A stretch of DNA of 23,055 nt from Fomitopsis serialis (lineage: Eukaryota; Basidiomycota; Agaricomycetes; Polyporales; Fomitopsidaceae). Made by a program: the position numbers and the translations under genes. Below, piece after piece: positions 1 through 10,370 of the stretch. The stretch covers positions 1-23,055 of the forward strand of contig NW_025955510.1 of the NCBI RefSeq assembly GCF_022376445.1. The letters are read 5' to 3'. The notes beneath the pieces were generated by a model. The model saw only the letters and a list, made by a program, of their open reading frames with translations. It was not told the origin of the DNA and did no database searches. Position 1 is the stretch's first letter; the number at the start of each line of letters is the position of its first letter.

Positions 1-622
1 CGTGTGAGGTAACAAATGGATAATGAGACGTGCGTGCTCACATGTCTCACATGTCAACATACTCCGTTCCTCTAGGTTCTGCTGAAGGAAGACAAACGTC
101 TGCTTCCGGTGTTCTAGATCGGACAGGATAGCTATGACCTCAAAAGTGACATACCGCTCCAAGTTGTATCTGATCAGGGCTCAGCTGGACTTGCCGACGA
201 TGTAGGTGATAGCATGTAAGGCCGTCGTAAGTTGCAACGCAGGCCAGTGGAGCGCTGGACGTCCAGCGCGATGTGGCTATATTAATTGCAGCCGCCTCAA
301 GCCCTACGACAACGAGACGACTCGCGGGGAAAGAAGGCTCCATTCAATACTACGTGCACGATAAGTGGCCACCCACACGGCTGGGTCATACACTCCGTAG
401 TCATTAGTGGCATAGATCCACACATGCGGTAGGATATCGCCAATGCAATTGATCCGACTTTGCTGCCTTGAATACAGTCTACCCACGCGGGATCGAGTCG
501 ACCCGGATGCGAGACTCAGTTGTCATTAATTCATTGTCTACTGACGCAGGATATATATCTACGGTCTCTGCACACGCCGCTATCGCTTGCAATCGTGACC
601 CCCCCTGTTTGAGGCCCCTGCC
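1..622. other. intergenic, no gene recognised
   Basis: No convincing coding exon was seen on either strand. The short open frames on the minus strand (about 140-490) do not join into a protein I recognise. A window edge this close could hide the end of a gene lying further left. The last hundred or so bases should contain the promoter and leader of the monooxygenase that starts at 623, but no clear TATA box was picked out. Confidence 0.5.
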
Positions 623-2421
623 ATGCCCGCCAAGTTGAGGGTAGCAATTATGTGAGTAGGAGATTCCGGCTCGACTTGCTCATCTGTAACGTTCACCAGC
701 GGCGCCGGGATCGGTGGCCTCACCTTCGCAGTCGCTCTGCAGAAGCTGTGCAAGGACGTTGAGGTCGTCATATATGAGGCAGCGTCACACCTCGCTGAAA
801 TCGGCGCTGGAGTGGGTCTCTGGCAGAGGCCCTGGAAAGTCATCGAGGAACTCGGGCTGGCAGACTCGCTCTTGCCCCTCGTGAACGGTAATCCAATGGA
901 TGGGTGTAAGCATCGAATCGCTGTCTCCGCTATACTGAAAGCTCACCGCCGACTACAGGGCAGAGCCTTGAGTACCGTAAGTGCGATCAACCGCAAGGCG
1001 TCTCCTTCTGTGAGGGTATACCGAAAGGTAAGGTTCGCTTACTCTTCACGTCCTTCTGAGTTGAACTGACTGTAAGTGTATTAGCGGGCTTTGCCAGCCT
1101 CCACAGGGCGAAATTTCAGCAGTTCCTCTTCGAACGCGTGTCGCAATACCATACAGTCATATTCTCCAAGCGACTGACTTCGTATACCGAGCTGCAGTCC
1201 AAGGACATCCTCCTTAACTTTCGCGATGGGTCATCTGCAACGTGCGACTTACTGGTTGGGTGCGATGGCATCAAGTCGACAGTCCGCAGCGTCCTATACC
1301 GTTCCTTGGCCGGGGAAGCGAGCGCTGGCGGTGATGAAGCGGAAGCGGCTGAACTTCGGAAGCACGTAGAGCCGGTATGGAGCGGTACGGTGGCCTACCG
1401 TGCTCTCATCCCAATGGACGCACTGGAGCTGGTGCATCCAAACCACCCCGCAACTCAGCGAGCCATGCTTGTGCGTCTATACCTCGCTTCTCATACATCA
1501 TTTTGATCACTGTCTTGACAGTGCTTTGGCAAGAATAAGGTGTGTGCGTAGTTCACTGCTGCGAAGTCAAGTGTGCTTTAACTTGTAGCGATCTCGAACC
1601 AGCACCTCGTGCTCTACCCCCTCACGCGTGTAAACGCGATCAATGTAGTCGCCTTTGTCTCTCAGCCTGAGCTCGAGGAGACGATCTACGAGGGCCCATG
1701 GGTTCGATCGGCCTCAAGGGAAGAAGTCACCTCGCACTATGCGAACTGGGAGCCTGAAGTCAGGAGCATGTTGAACGTCAGTCTTACCGCCATTCTCATA
1801 GACGAAGCGTTATTGACACTGTAGAATCTGTACAGTGCATCAACGAAGTGTCTCTGTGGGCCATTAGCACGGTGCCCTCTCTGCCGACTTATTTCAGTAA
1901 CGGTGTTTGTCTCTTGGGCGATGCGGCGAGTCACTTCGGCGAGCATCGAATTAGGAGCTGCATATTGACAAAGTCTGGTATAAGGCCCACGCAATGACGC
2001 CTCACCAAGGCTCCGGCGCAGGTCAAGCTATCGAGGTTAGCGTGCATTCAAAATGGGACTCGCTTTCATCACTGATAGGACGCGGTAGGATGGGTTTATC
2101 CTCGCAACCCTCCTTACGCAACCCGGTGTCACTCGCGACACCCTGCCTGTCGCACTCCAAGTCTACGACGCTCTTCGGCGCCCGTTCTCCCAAAACGTAG
2201 TACAGCTCTCGCGCAGCTCCGGCATGAGCTACCGCCTCAACTGCCCTGGCTTCGAGGGGCTGACGGAAGAGCAGAGCTACACTGGGACAATCTCCCCTGC
2301 GCAGCTAGACGAGGTGGGAAAGACGGTAATAGAGTTGACGAGTTGGAACAGGGATACGTCTATCATGGCTGACCGTGATACAGCGCTGAAGTCGCTCGCT
2401 ACGGTTCTCAGAGCACTATGA
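623..2421 (+). CDS. FAD-dependent monooxygenase, salicylate hydroxylase-like
   Basis: Nine exons: 623-651, 700-887, 959-1027, 1085-1470, 1522-1539, 1603-1776, 1836-1925, 1985-2035 and 2089-2421, giving 445 aa with all phases consistent. The protein begins MPAKLRVAIIGAGIGGL, so the dinucleotide-binding GxGxxG motif falls at about residues 11-16. The flavoprotein hydroxylase DG motif follows in LLVGCDGIKSTVR, and the GD motif in LLGDAAHAMTPHQGSGAGQ, which contacts the FAD ribityl chain. By family knowledge such enzymes use NAD(P)H and O2 to hydroxylate an aromatic or other ring substrate in the cytosol; the substrate cannot be told from sequence. Exon 5 is only 18 bases (CFGKNK). The intron at 1926-1984 has a GC donor (GCGAGT). 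No disabling change was seen. It converges on the kinase remnant 60 bases downstream, and no biosynthetic cluster partners are visible. Confidence 0.9.
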
Positions 2422-2481
2422 CATATATTTTCCGCTCAGGAAAGGTTCGGGTCGGACAGATAACGAACAGTAACATAGTGT

Positions 2482-3830
2482 TCATGGGCGACAACTTGAT
2501 GACCGAGTCGCAAAGTCTGATACGCTAAGAGAAGCAAAGTACGCTGCAAAATCATGCTCAGTGGGTGTCCGTTCTTCGGGTATCGATGTCGCGACAGTGT
2601 ATGTGCAGAGGACCGATAGTACTTGCCCAATCGGCGGGCGTTCACCAGGGTCCGACTGCCAACATTTCTCCATGAGGTCCCAGACAAGATCGGACAAGCC
2701 CATTGAAAGAGCTTTGACAACACGAGGTGGCCTCGTCCCCCGTAGAATCTCGCGTTGGATTCGACCAACGTGCCACTTGCTATATGGGGGCAGCCCTACG
2801 AAGACCTATTCGGGTCCAGGCAAGATCAATGCAGGGGCAGTAAGTGAATATGAATCATTGAGACAAACCTCCCACATGACGATTGCCAAAGCGTAAATAT
2901 CGCCTTCCAGTGAGGCATGCGCATGCTGAAGCCCGAATGACTCCGGGTCCATGATTTCGGGTGCCATGTATTGCACAGTACCTTGCCCGCCATTACTCCG
3001 CGTGGCAGGATCTATCGTGTTGATACTGTGAATCAGGGTTGTCAGCCCGAAGTCGCACAGACGTGCATGTAGTGTGCTATCGATGAGGATGTTGCTCTGA
3101 GCAGATAGGGAACCATGAGCGTGCTGTCATTGGACGTTGTTATGGATGTGGTCGGTAGACCAGCGACTCACGCTCTTCAGATCGCCATGTGCGACGGTTT
3201 CTGAGTGTAAGTATTGCAGTCCTTCAGCAACATCCACGAGCTACGTGTGTGTTATTATGGTGGTAAGATTGTGTCATGACGACGATGTCGACGAAGACGA
3301 ACATACTAATTTCAGTCGATTCGCGGCTGGAGTCCGTTTGAGAAAAGCAGTGATAGTGCCATGTTCTGCCCATTCGCTGACGATACACACGGGAAAGAGC
3401 TCCGTGTCGACGCCTAGCATTGGGATGATCCTCGGATGGCGGAGGCGTCGCCACATGATGACCTCCGCGCCATACATCTGCATGTCCTCCAAATTCCAAC
3501 GCGTGCTCGCCGATCTTGCGCAATGAGCCAGAGCGTATGTTATATGCTGGAGGAATGATACTATAACTCCGGCAGAGGCACCGAAGCACCTGGAACATCC
3601 TTCTCAGAGGCCCAGAGGCTATTGTTGTAGACGCAAGACTGTCAAGGGCCTGTACCAACGCTCCCAATCAAGATTTCCTCAACACATATACAACTGACTG
3701 CCCGAACCTGTGCAAGCACTGCAGCGGCAGCATATGCAGTGTCGTATTCACTGCTTGTATCTTGCTTCCGAGAATCTTCACTATTGTGTCCATTAACTAT
3801 AGTTGATGCCGATTGGCAACACCCGAACAA
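2482..3830 (-). pseudogene. TKL-type protein kinase with N-lobe deletion
   Basis: Exons read on the minus strand: about 3830-3708, 3649-3307, 3240-3172, 3096-2869 and 2805-2482 (stop at 2482-2484). The C-lobe is well preserved: HGDLKSSN catalytic loop across the 3171-3097 intron, DFG in LCDFGL, APE in MAPEI, and a C-terminal CWQSDPGERP. The N-lobe reads RRMFQVLRCLCRSYSIIPP, then a glycine-loop GGHADVWRG, then RLRHPRIIPMLGVDTELFP. Between the glycine loop and the helix-C segment (AEVIMWRR) there is no room for strands 2-3, and the two segments are in different frames overlapping at about 3462-3478. The VAIK lysine is therefore absent and the frame is broken. This fits a genomic deletion in a member of the expanded Agaricomycete kinase family. 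The 5' end is unclear: no ATG is seen in frame with the first exon. A shorter protein starting at the ATG near 3484 could still be made. Confidence 0.75.
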
Positions 3831-4649
3831 ACATAACTTAGATATGTTTTATGGGATACGATAGAGACTCACAACGTAGCACGACCTGCTGATCGTGAGC
3901 GCTCTGAGCACTATTATAGCCTTCAAAGCATCACCAATCACCCTCGAGCTCACATCCATTGAGCTTTCAAGTGACTCCAGCTTCCGTGCCGGCCACAGGC
4001 TAACGATGCGCTTGGATGACTGCGAGGCCGAAAGCTATTACATCAATGTACACCATATAGGGCTACGGAGCTTATTACCTTCTGGCTATCGTCTGCGTGG
4101 ATGTTTCGTGGAATTGACCCGAATTTGTCAGGCCGGAGGCGAGTCGAAATGGCTCCCTGAGAGTGGAGTGAATCTCAGCGATGGCTGTGCGGTGAGGACG
4201 TTCGCTAGCGGGGGATGCGCAATGGGTGGCCTTATAGCTTGCTTAGACGCTGCCACAGCCTGCCAGAGGTACATGTCCCGTGCGCCCATCCACTTTACTG
4301 TGAAGGCGCCAGGGCCGAGGACTGTGCAGACGCCAGTAGCACGGCAGACTCTGCAGTTGGGTTAGTACGTACCTGACATCGTGCCAGTGAGAATGCGTTG
4401 TGAACATGTCATCTGAGACATATCAGCGTGTCCATTGCCCTGCATTTACTGTCAACGTTGCCCTCAGCACGAGGCATTGAATAGATGGAAAACCACGTTT
4501 CTACTTTGGGATGCAGTGCCAAGTTCAATTCGCAGTCCGCTGTCGACGTGTCGCTAAACATTCGGCTCCAGTCATGCCTGGAGGATTAACTGATCATTAT
4601 AGTAGAAGTCATACAACAGAATCATATCAGAGGAAGCGCGACAAGTTCG
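3831..4649. other. intergenic between kinase and SNF5/SFH1 genes
   Basis: No gene could be supported. On the plus strand a GTG-initiated open frame of 156 codons runs 3895-4365, but its product resembles nothing I know and it lacks a convincing start. On the minus strand a short ATG frame just above 3870, ending at a possible GTGAGT donor, could be a 5' exon of the kinase, but the implied intron would be very short (about 36 bases). The stretch 4370-4649 should hold the 3' end of the SNF5/SFH1 transcript. Confidence 0.4.
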
Positions 4650-6471
4650 TCACCGCCGTCTCCTGGAAATCGCCTGCGACTGGAATTTTGATGTCTCCCG
4701 CCGCAACCGCCTACGAAGCGCCAATCCGTCAGCGAGCGCACCAGACAACGCAAAGCCACAACCACGCACCGACTCGCGCGCTCGCGCTCAATCTCCCTCC
4801 TCTCGACCTCCTCCGCCGTCAACACCTCGAAGCGCGTCCTAAACTCCTCCGCCTCCTGCCAATCCCGCCACACGCTCCGGAGCGGCTTCGGTCCGCGTCC
4901 GTCCTTCGGCGCCCGTCCCCACGACAGCCCCAAGCCTGTTTTGTCCTTGAGTAGGCTGAACCCGCTCCGGTCACGCGGTCGGTCCTCGTCCGCGCCGTGC
5001 TGCTGCTCGAGCCCGAGCACGCCCCACTCCCACGCGTCGCGCTTGTGCTTGATGAGCTCCTCGTGCACGGCGTGCGCGACGAGCGGGACGGCCTCGCCCG
5101 AGAGCCCGAGCTCCGCGCAGAGCGTGCTCGCGAACTGTTCGGGGGTGAGAGAGGAGAGGAGGTCCCACTCGATGTGGTCGGAGAGATGGTGATTTGCGAT
5201 TTGGACGTCAATCTGGGGTGCAGCACGTCAGCGAGCTTGATCGAACGGTACGGGCAAATATCGGACGCACGCTGAGGACGACACGACACTCGGGTACCTC
5301 GTCGCCCTCCATCAACTCGTCATCGTCATCCGTCTCGACCTCGAGATCCAGTGCTGCGACACCTTCATGCTCTTCCAACTGTGCGCGGATCTGAGCTGCA
5401 ACTGTCTCCGCCCATGGTTCCGTTGGAATATCCAGGTCGGCGCAGAACGTGCGCGCAAACGCCTCGGGCTTGACCAAGTCTTCATGTAGATTCCACACGA
5501 AGCAATCTCGTATTCGATGCGTACCGGTCTCAAATTCGACTCGAATAGGCACCAGCGCTGTAGGCTTCCTCGCCTGATACTCCAGAAGCTCGGGAGAACT
5601 ACAGTATACGCGTGAGAAGGCGTGAAGTAACTACAGAGCCAGGACTTACAAGTAATCGTGTTTTGTGGGTGCTATTGGTTTTGCGGAGATGAATCTCGAT
5701 GGCGGGACCATGCCCAAGTAGCTTTGGTCCAGCTCGTTTCTTTGCGGTTGCTGCGGGGGCGCGGGTTGCACAGTAATGGTGGGCGTCGACGCACCGGCGC
5801 GAAACACCGATGCGCCAACAGGTGCTTTGCTCGACAGTCGCGCAGCACGCACTGCGGTGCGTGTCCCTCCGCTTGCCACGAAGTCCGAATCATCCGAATC
5901 AATCTCTCCTGCGTCCGGGAACTCGTCGCCCGACCCTGGCTCTGTGTAGTTCACGGCGCCTCCACGACGTGAGGACCGAGTGTTGATCGCAGCCTGTGTT
6001 GAGGTCCCTGCGCTGTTGAGGATCGGTTGCATGAGAAGCGTGGTCCCGGTGCGCAGTCTCGATGCATATGTCGAATGGAGTGCTTGTGGGCGCGCCGGGA
6101 TGGCGGTGGTTGGCTGAGAGCCATAGGCAGTAGGGTCGGCGGGGGTATGGTGGATGGTGCACGAGTAGGGAGGGATGTTTGGTAGGCGGAAGGACTGCCG
6201 GGGGTCTGAGCGGTCGCGAGTGTGCTGCCTCGGGCAGGGCGCGCGCGCGCACGAGTAGGATTGCTCCTGCCATTCGCCGGCGGAGGTGTCAAAGAGTTAG
6301 ACCAATGCCGAATGTTGTTATAGTAGGCTAAACATCGTGAGCTGACGTAGGCTGGAAGTGAAAGTGTACCGTACCTGGATGTGGAACAGCTGGCTGAGGC
6401 GCGACCATCGCGGACGATTGTGCGGGTCGCGGCTGTATGGCGGGCAGAGCTCGTCCTTGCGCGTCGGTCAT
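4650..6471 (-). CDS. SFH1: SNF5/SFH1 chromatin-remodelling subunit
   Basis: Six exons on the minus strand: 6471-6375, 6327-6253, 6205-5650, 5598-5271, 5212-4770 and 4710-4650, giving 519 aa with every phase closing. The N-terminal part contains YYNNIRHWSNSLTPPP and then ALHSTYASRLRTGTTLLMQP, followed by an acidic stretch (GSGDEFPDAGEIDSDDSDF). The paired SNF5 repeats follow: PIRVEFETGTHRIRDCFVWN (from about residue 260) and IDVQIANHHLSDHIEWDLL (from residue 353). The C-terminus is a charged VWRDWQEAEEFRTRFEVL segment. The family (yeast Snf5/Sfh1, human SMARCB1) is a core scaffold of SWI/SNF and RSC remodellers, contacting the nucleosome acidic patch in the nucleus. SFH1 rather than SNF5 is my choice from length; the paralogue label is uncertain. 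The start at 6471 is the first in-frame ATG after a stop; the ATG at 6408 is an alternative. It is divergent from the SPX-RING gene. Confidence 0.92.
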
Positions 6472-7187
6472 AGAACACAGCCACCGATAGTGCAGTCACC
6501 AATGCTGACGTCGAGGTTTTGTCTTTCCTGGACGTCTTCGAGCCCAGTGTGCGTGATGACAACTGCAAGCCCGGCAGTACGATCGGCTTTGAACTTTTAT
6601 TCTCCTTCGAATTTGCTTGAATAATCCACCAAGCAGACAAGCAGTGCCAAGAGGCCACTTGATTGATACAGTTCAGTCAACTCTGAGCTTGCAAAAGGCG
6701 AAGAGAAGATTGGTCAAAGATGCAGGCGAGTTCGCGGTCGCGGCCGTTCAAGTTGCGCGAAGACGAGCGACGCGTTCGTCACACGTGACATGCGTGTGAC
6801 AGACGCGTTGGATCATTTGGTAATTTAGTTATACAGAAAGTACTTATAAATATAGTTGTTTTCTACAAGCCTTCCTGATCAGAGGACAATGGCCTCCATT
6901 ATAAGTTGGTGAGAGACCTTTCTGGTCTCCTGCATCAAGGAGACCCTGGATGTATTTTCAAGCTTCCAAATTTTCCGGCAAAGAACAAGTATCATAGGCA
7001 CTCGGGCTATCTACTTCAGTTTAGCATGACAGCCAGGTTAATTTATCTTACTAATCTTGGAGCTTTCCTCCTATATATTATGCCCCTAATTCGCTACTAC
7101 CGCTTCCGCACAACTTCATCTTGACTGGAACCGCTACCTGGAAGCAAGCAAACTGTATTGCTACATGTTCTGCGTGCCTCGTTATGC
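6472..7187. promoter_or_regulatory. divergent promoter region, SFH1 and SPX-RING
   Basis: About 716 bases separate the SNF5/SFH1 start (minus) from the SPX-RING start (plus), so both promoters must lie here. A TATA-like run (tatatatt) sits at about 7072-7079, roughly 110 bases before the SPX-RING ATG. The stretch 6800-7120 is clearly more AT-rich than the flanking genes. A 72-codon open frame at 6906-7124 has no recognisable product. Confidence 0.6.
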
Positions 7188-8997
7188 ATGCATTTCTCCA
7201 AAACTTACCAGCAGTTGCTGCTCACGCTCCCGCCAGAGCTGAGGGATAGTGCCATCGAGTACCGCAAGCTCAAGAAGTTGATTAACCAGGTCGTGACGGA
7301 GCTTACATCGCTCGGTGGGTGCATTTGATCCAAGGCATCACGACGAAGTGCTCACAGGACTTTAGGACTTGCCCCAGAGGTTCTGCACGATGTCTTGCAG
7401 CCAGGAGGCGCCGAGTTCACCGCACCCCGGACAATCAAAGTCAACGAGCAGGAAGTCGAAGTGAGTGTCGGCTCATCAAGCAGGCCTCGCGCGTTATTTA
7501 CGTCCCGCCGTTTCGTCTAGGTGATTTATGAACTGAGGCGTGTCGAGGACCACATCGAACCTCGCCTCCGCCTACGCATCGAGTCACACGACCAACCCGT
7601 CGACGGTTCCCCCGCCGGTACAGCCGGTATAAGTGCTCCAGGTGACGGCCTTGAAGTCGGTGACGATCGCATAACGTCAACTATGGAATTTGGCGTTGGT
7701 CCGGATGGCGTGGAATACACAGACGAATCCATCCTCATATCACCTGGAGTAGCGGAGGCGGCATCGTCGGCGAACTCCCCGTAAGTCGCGCCTTTACTCT
7801 CTTTTGGCATTTCCTCATGGTACACAGACCCGACGCCCACGAAGTCGTCATACCGCTCGCCTCCGACTCGGCCTTCTACCAGCTGCTCACGCAGGCGCTC
7901 CAAATCCTCAGCTCTCGCCTGACGGCCGTCCGGCTCGACTTCGAGTCCAAGCTACATGCCCTCTCCCGTAGCATCTCGTTCGCCGCACGCCCCATGTCCG
8001 CCACGCAGTCCTTCCGGGCCCACTCCGCGCACGCGACGCACCCCTCCGCCATCGAAGTGCAGACGCCGTCGCACATCCCCTTCGCGGCAAGCAAGTCCGA
8101 CCTGTACGCCTGGCGGGAGATCTTCCAGCTGTACATGGACACGGAGATCTTTGAGAGCCACGCAGAGGCCAGCCGCGGCGAGCGCACGATCGAAGAAGCC
8201 GAGGCGCGCATGGCGCGGTTCCTCGAGCAGCTCGAGTCCCGCGGGCTGGCGAGCGGGCGGCGGTTCACGGTGAGGGAGAGCAGGGACGCGCTGCAGATGT
8301 TCCTCAGCCTGAACGCGTTCATCCTCGACCTGCGCAAGTTCCAGCACGCGACGGCGGAGGCGACGCGGAAGATCCTGAAGAAGCACGCGAAGCGGACGGC
8401 GCTGCCGCTCCCGCCCGCGCTCGCGTCGCCGTTCATGGTCCCGGATGGCGCGAACCCGCGCACGTTCTCGATCGCGCTCCCGCCGGCAGGCGGGCCGTCT
8501 GCGTTCGTGCCCCGTTCAACGGTGTCGCTGTCGCACCTGCTCGGACAGGCGCTGGGCGAGACCATCCTGCCGATTATACCGCACATTGACGACTATGCGT
8601 GTCTCATCTGCACGAACATCGCTTTCAAGCCTATCCGGCTCTCTTGCGGGCACCTATTCTGTGTACGGTAGGTGGCTCCGCCGCATGTTTGTTGAGGTTG
8701 CGCTGACCGTGTGGCCCCAGGTGTCTGGTGAAGATGCAGAAGCGCGGGCAGGATCAATGTCCGATGTGTCGCGCGCTCACTGTCGTGTCTGCGAATCGAT
8801 GTAAGTCACGTACCTCCCGCTCTGGTGTTATGTTCCTGACGTCTGTGGCAGCCAACGTCGACTGGGCGATGCTCAACTTCATGAAGGATTGGTTTCCGAT
8901 CGAGTCGAAACAGAAACTACGACAGAACGAGAGGGAAGTGGCTGAGGAGGAACTGGAGGAACTGGGTATTGACAATCCCAATTGCATCGTAATGTAG
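7188..8997 (+). CDS. SPX-RING E3 ubiquitin-protein ligase
   Basis: Six exons: 7188-7314, 7366-7460, 7521-7780, 7828-8667, 8721-8800 and 8852-8997, giving 515 aa. The start MHFSKTYQQLLLTLPPEL opens a typical SPX domain, with IEYRKLKKLI following. SPX helices continue through LTAVRLDFESKLHALSRSI and the later FILDLRKFQHATAEATRKI segment. A C3HC4 RING finger lies near residues 418-458: CLIC, then CGHLFCVRC, then CPMC. SPX domains bind inositol polyphosphates that report phosphate status, and RING domains recruit E2 enzymes. The family knowledge (plant NLA is a comparable SPX-RING ligase) therefore suggests phosphate-responsive ubiquitination, but the fungal substrate is unknown. The start was chosen because the SPX signature begins immediately; an overlapping ATG at 7184 is in another frame. 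The long insert between the SPX segments carries a Ser/Pro/Gly-rich stretch. No defects seen. Confidence 0.93.
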
Positions 8998-10370
8998 TTC
9001 ATGCATAGGACATTTTCTTGGGCTGTCGTAACTTATGATTCTTGGGATGTTGGTAATACTAAACTGGTTCATATTTCAGAAGCAAGTTGGTATCTCATGT
9101 CCAGTGGTGCTGAACCGGTAATGCAACAATACTGTTCTACACCCGCAACACGGAGGTTTTCCCTTCAACCTGCTAGACTTAGTTTCATACATTTTCAGCT
9201 TGAGGTGGCGTGTGGCAACATTATGCAAGTTTTCCCGTACGCGATTCGCTTTGCTGCACCAAAATCGCAGTACTTACCATTTCAGAGGTCTACAGATCGA
9301 TCGTGAGAGGCATGACGACATCAAGAGAGAACTTCGCAGCAAGTCAACTACGTCACCACGCCACACTTCCCGATCGGGCAAGACACCTTCCTGTTTTGAC
9401 ACACCGTCGGCGGTCATTTTCCCTGTCACCCTTCCATTTCACAATGTGAAGGAAGCTGCTCGGGAATACTTAAACTGCGTCCAGGGCAAATGAATGCAGA
9501 CGCCTTCTTGTCCTCAAACTCCCATCTTCCTACGCTGTCTCCTTAACACTGACGTACTGAACACCCGCCCTTTGGATATTGCAGCATATATTCGCTAACA
9601 AAAAGAGGTCCGTGCATCCGCTACACTTTGCGTTATGCTACAAGAGATAGAGACTTCTGCTCAGGTTGTGCGAAGTCGTGCTGCAGTAGGCTGCAGTGCC
9701 TTGACTCATGACAGGCGTCTACTATGACCTTCGACCGAGCGTCGGATATCTGCATGATCACAGATGATCATCTACATATGATCATGCATCTATGATAGGA
9801 CGCCTCGAGGCACTCTCGAGGCCTCCGAGCTCGACATAGCGCCGTACTTCGCGGGCAGGAAAGCCATTGCTTAACTTACCAGTACGGCACAGCGCATGGA
9901 AGTGAGTATAGGCCAGTCGCTCGTCAGCTTACTACGACGTGCCTCGTCCGTCCACGACGCGTCCGTTCTGGTCGCAGATTTCCGTATAAGCGAATAATGT
10001 CATTGAGGACGCCGCGGGAGCTGAAGTTTATTCGAATTGCCAAGCTGGGCGACCCTCCCAAAATCACGGATATTCCCGATATTCCTCGAAACGGATAATC
10101 CCCAATCGTTCGTGACTGCGGTGTCCTTCCTTATCCCCGCATATGCAGTTCTTCATTTGCTGATTCTCCCCAGCCCTCTAGAGGTTGTTTCTGCCACGGT
10201 CCTTTCTTGCTTTCGGCCTCTCGAGGCGTCCTCGTTCACTGGTATCAACGCGTGGTCGTCGCCGTCGCCTGGGTCCTGGGCGCCAACGCGGTACTCCAAG
10301 TCCTCCACCAATCCACACCTCCACACCTTCTCAGCCAATTTACGCTCCCTCTTGTCGCGCACAGTACACA
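8998..10370. other. intergenic, 1.4 kb, no gene recognised
   Basis: No exon could be supported. Short open frames at 9001-9493 have no recognisable products and probably cover the 3' end of the SPX-RING transcript. The most structured part is a cluster of perfect palindromes at 9751-9820, listed separately. The stretch 10040-10370 runs open in more than one frame but without a family signature, so it is treated as the leader of the gene starting at 10371. Confidence 0.5.
9751..9820. repeat. nested palindrome cluster
   Basis: TGATCA occurs at 9755, 9765 and 9779. TGCATGATCA at 9751-9760 is exactly the reverse complement of 9779-9788. Inside that loop lies the perfect 12-base palindrome AGATGATCATCT at 9762-9773. 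A further perfect palindrome, GCCTCGAGGC, sits at 9802-9811, followed by CTCGAG at 9815-9820. It could be a protein-binding region, a structured RNA, or chance in repeat-like DNA; the sequence does not decide. Confidence 0.7.

Noticed and set aside
304..486. Minus-strand frame containing WIYATNDYGVYDPAVW
   Set aside because: I briefly considered a patatin-like fragment, but the expected motif after it is missing and nothing extends it.
3895..4365. 156-codon plus-strand frame
   Set aside because: It begins with GTG, has no recognisable domain and no splice or promoter support.
5951..6658. 235-codon open frame on the minus strand as one protein
   Set aside because: Only a part of it (6253-6327) is a real exon of SNF5/SFH1; the remainder is out of frame with the conserved protein.
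7876..8586. 236-codon open frame on the minus strand
   Set aside because: It is antisense to the long fourth exon of the SPX-RING gene, whose product is clearly recognisable; GC-rich coding DNA often leaves such shadows.
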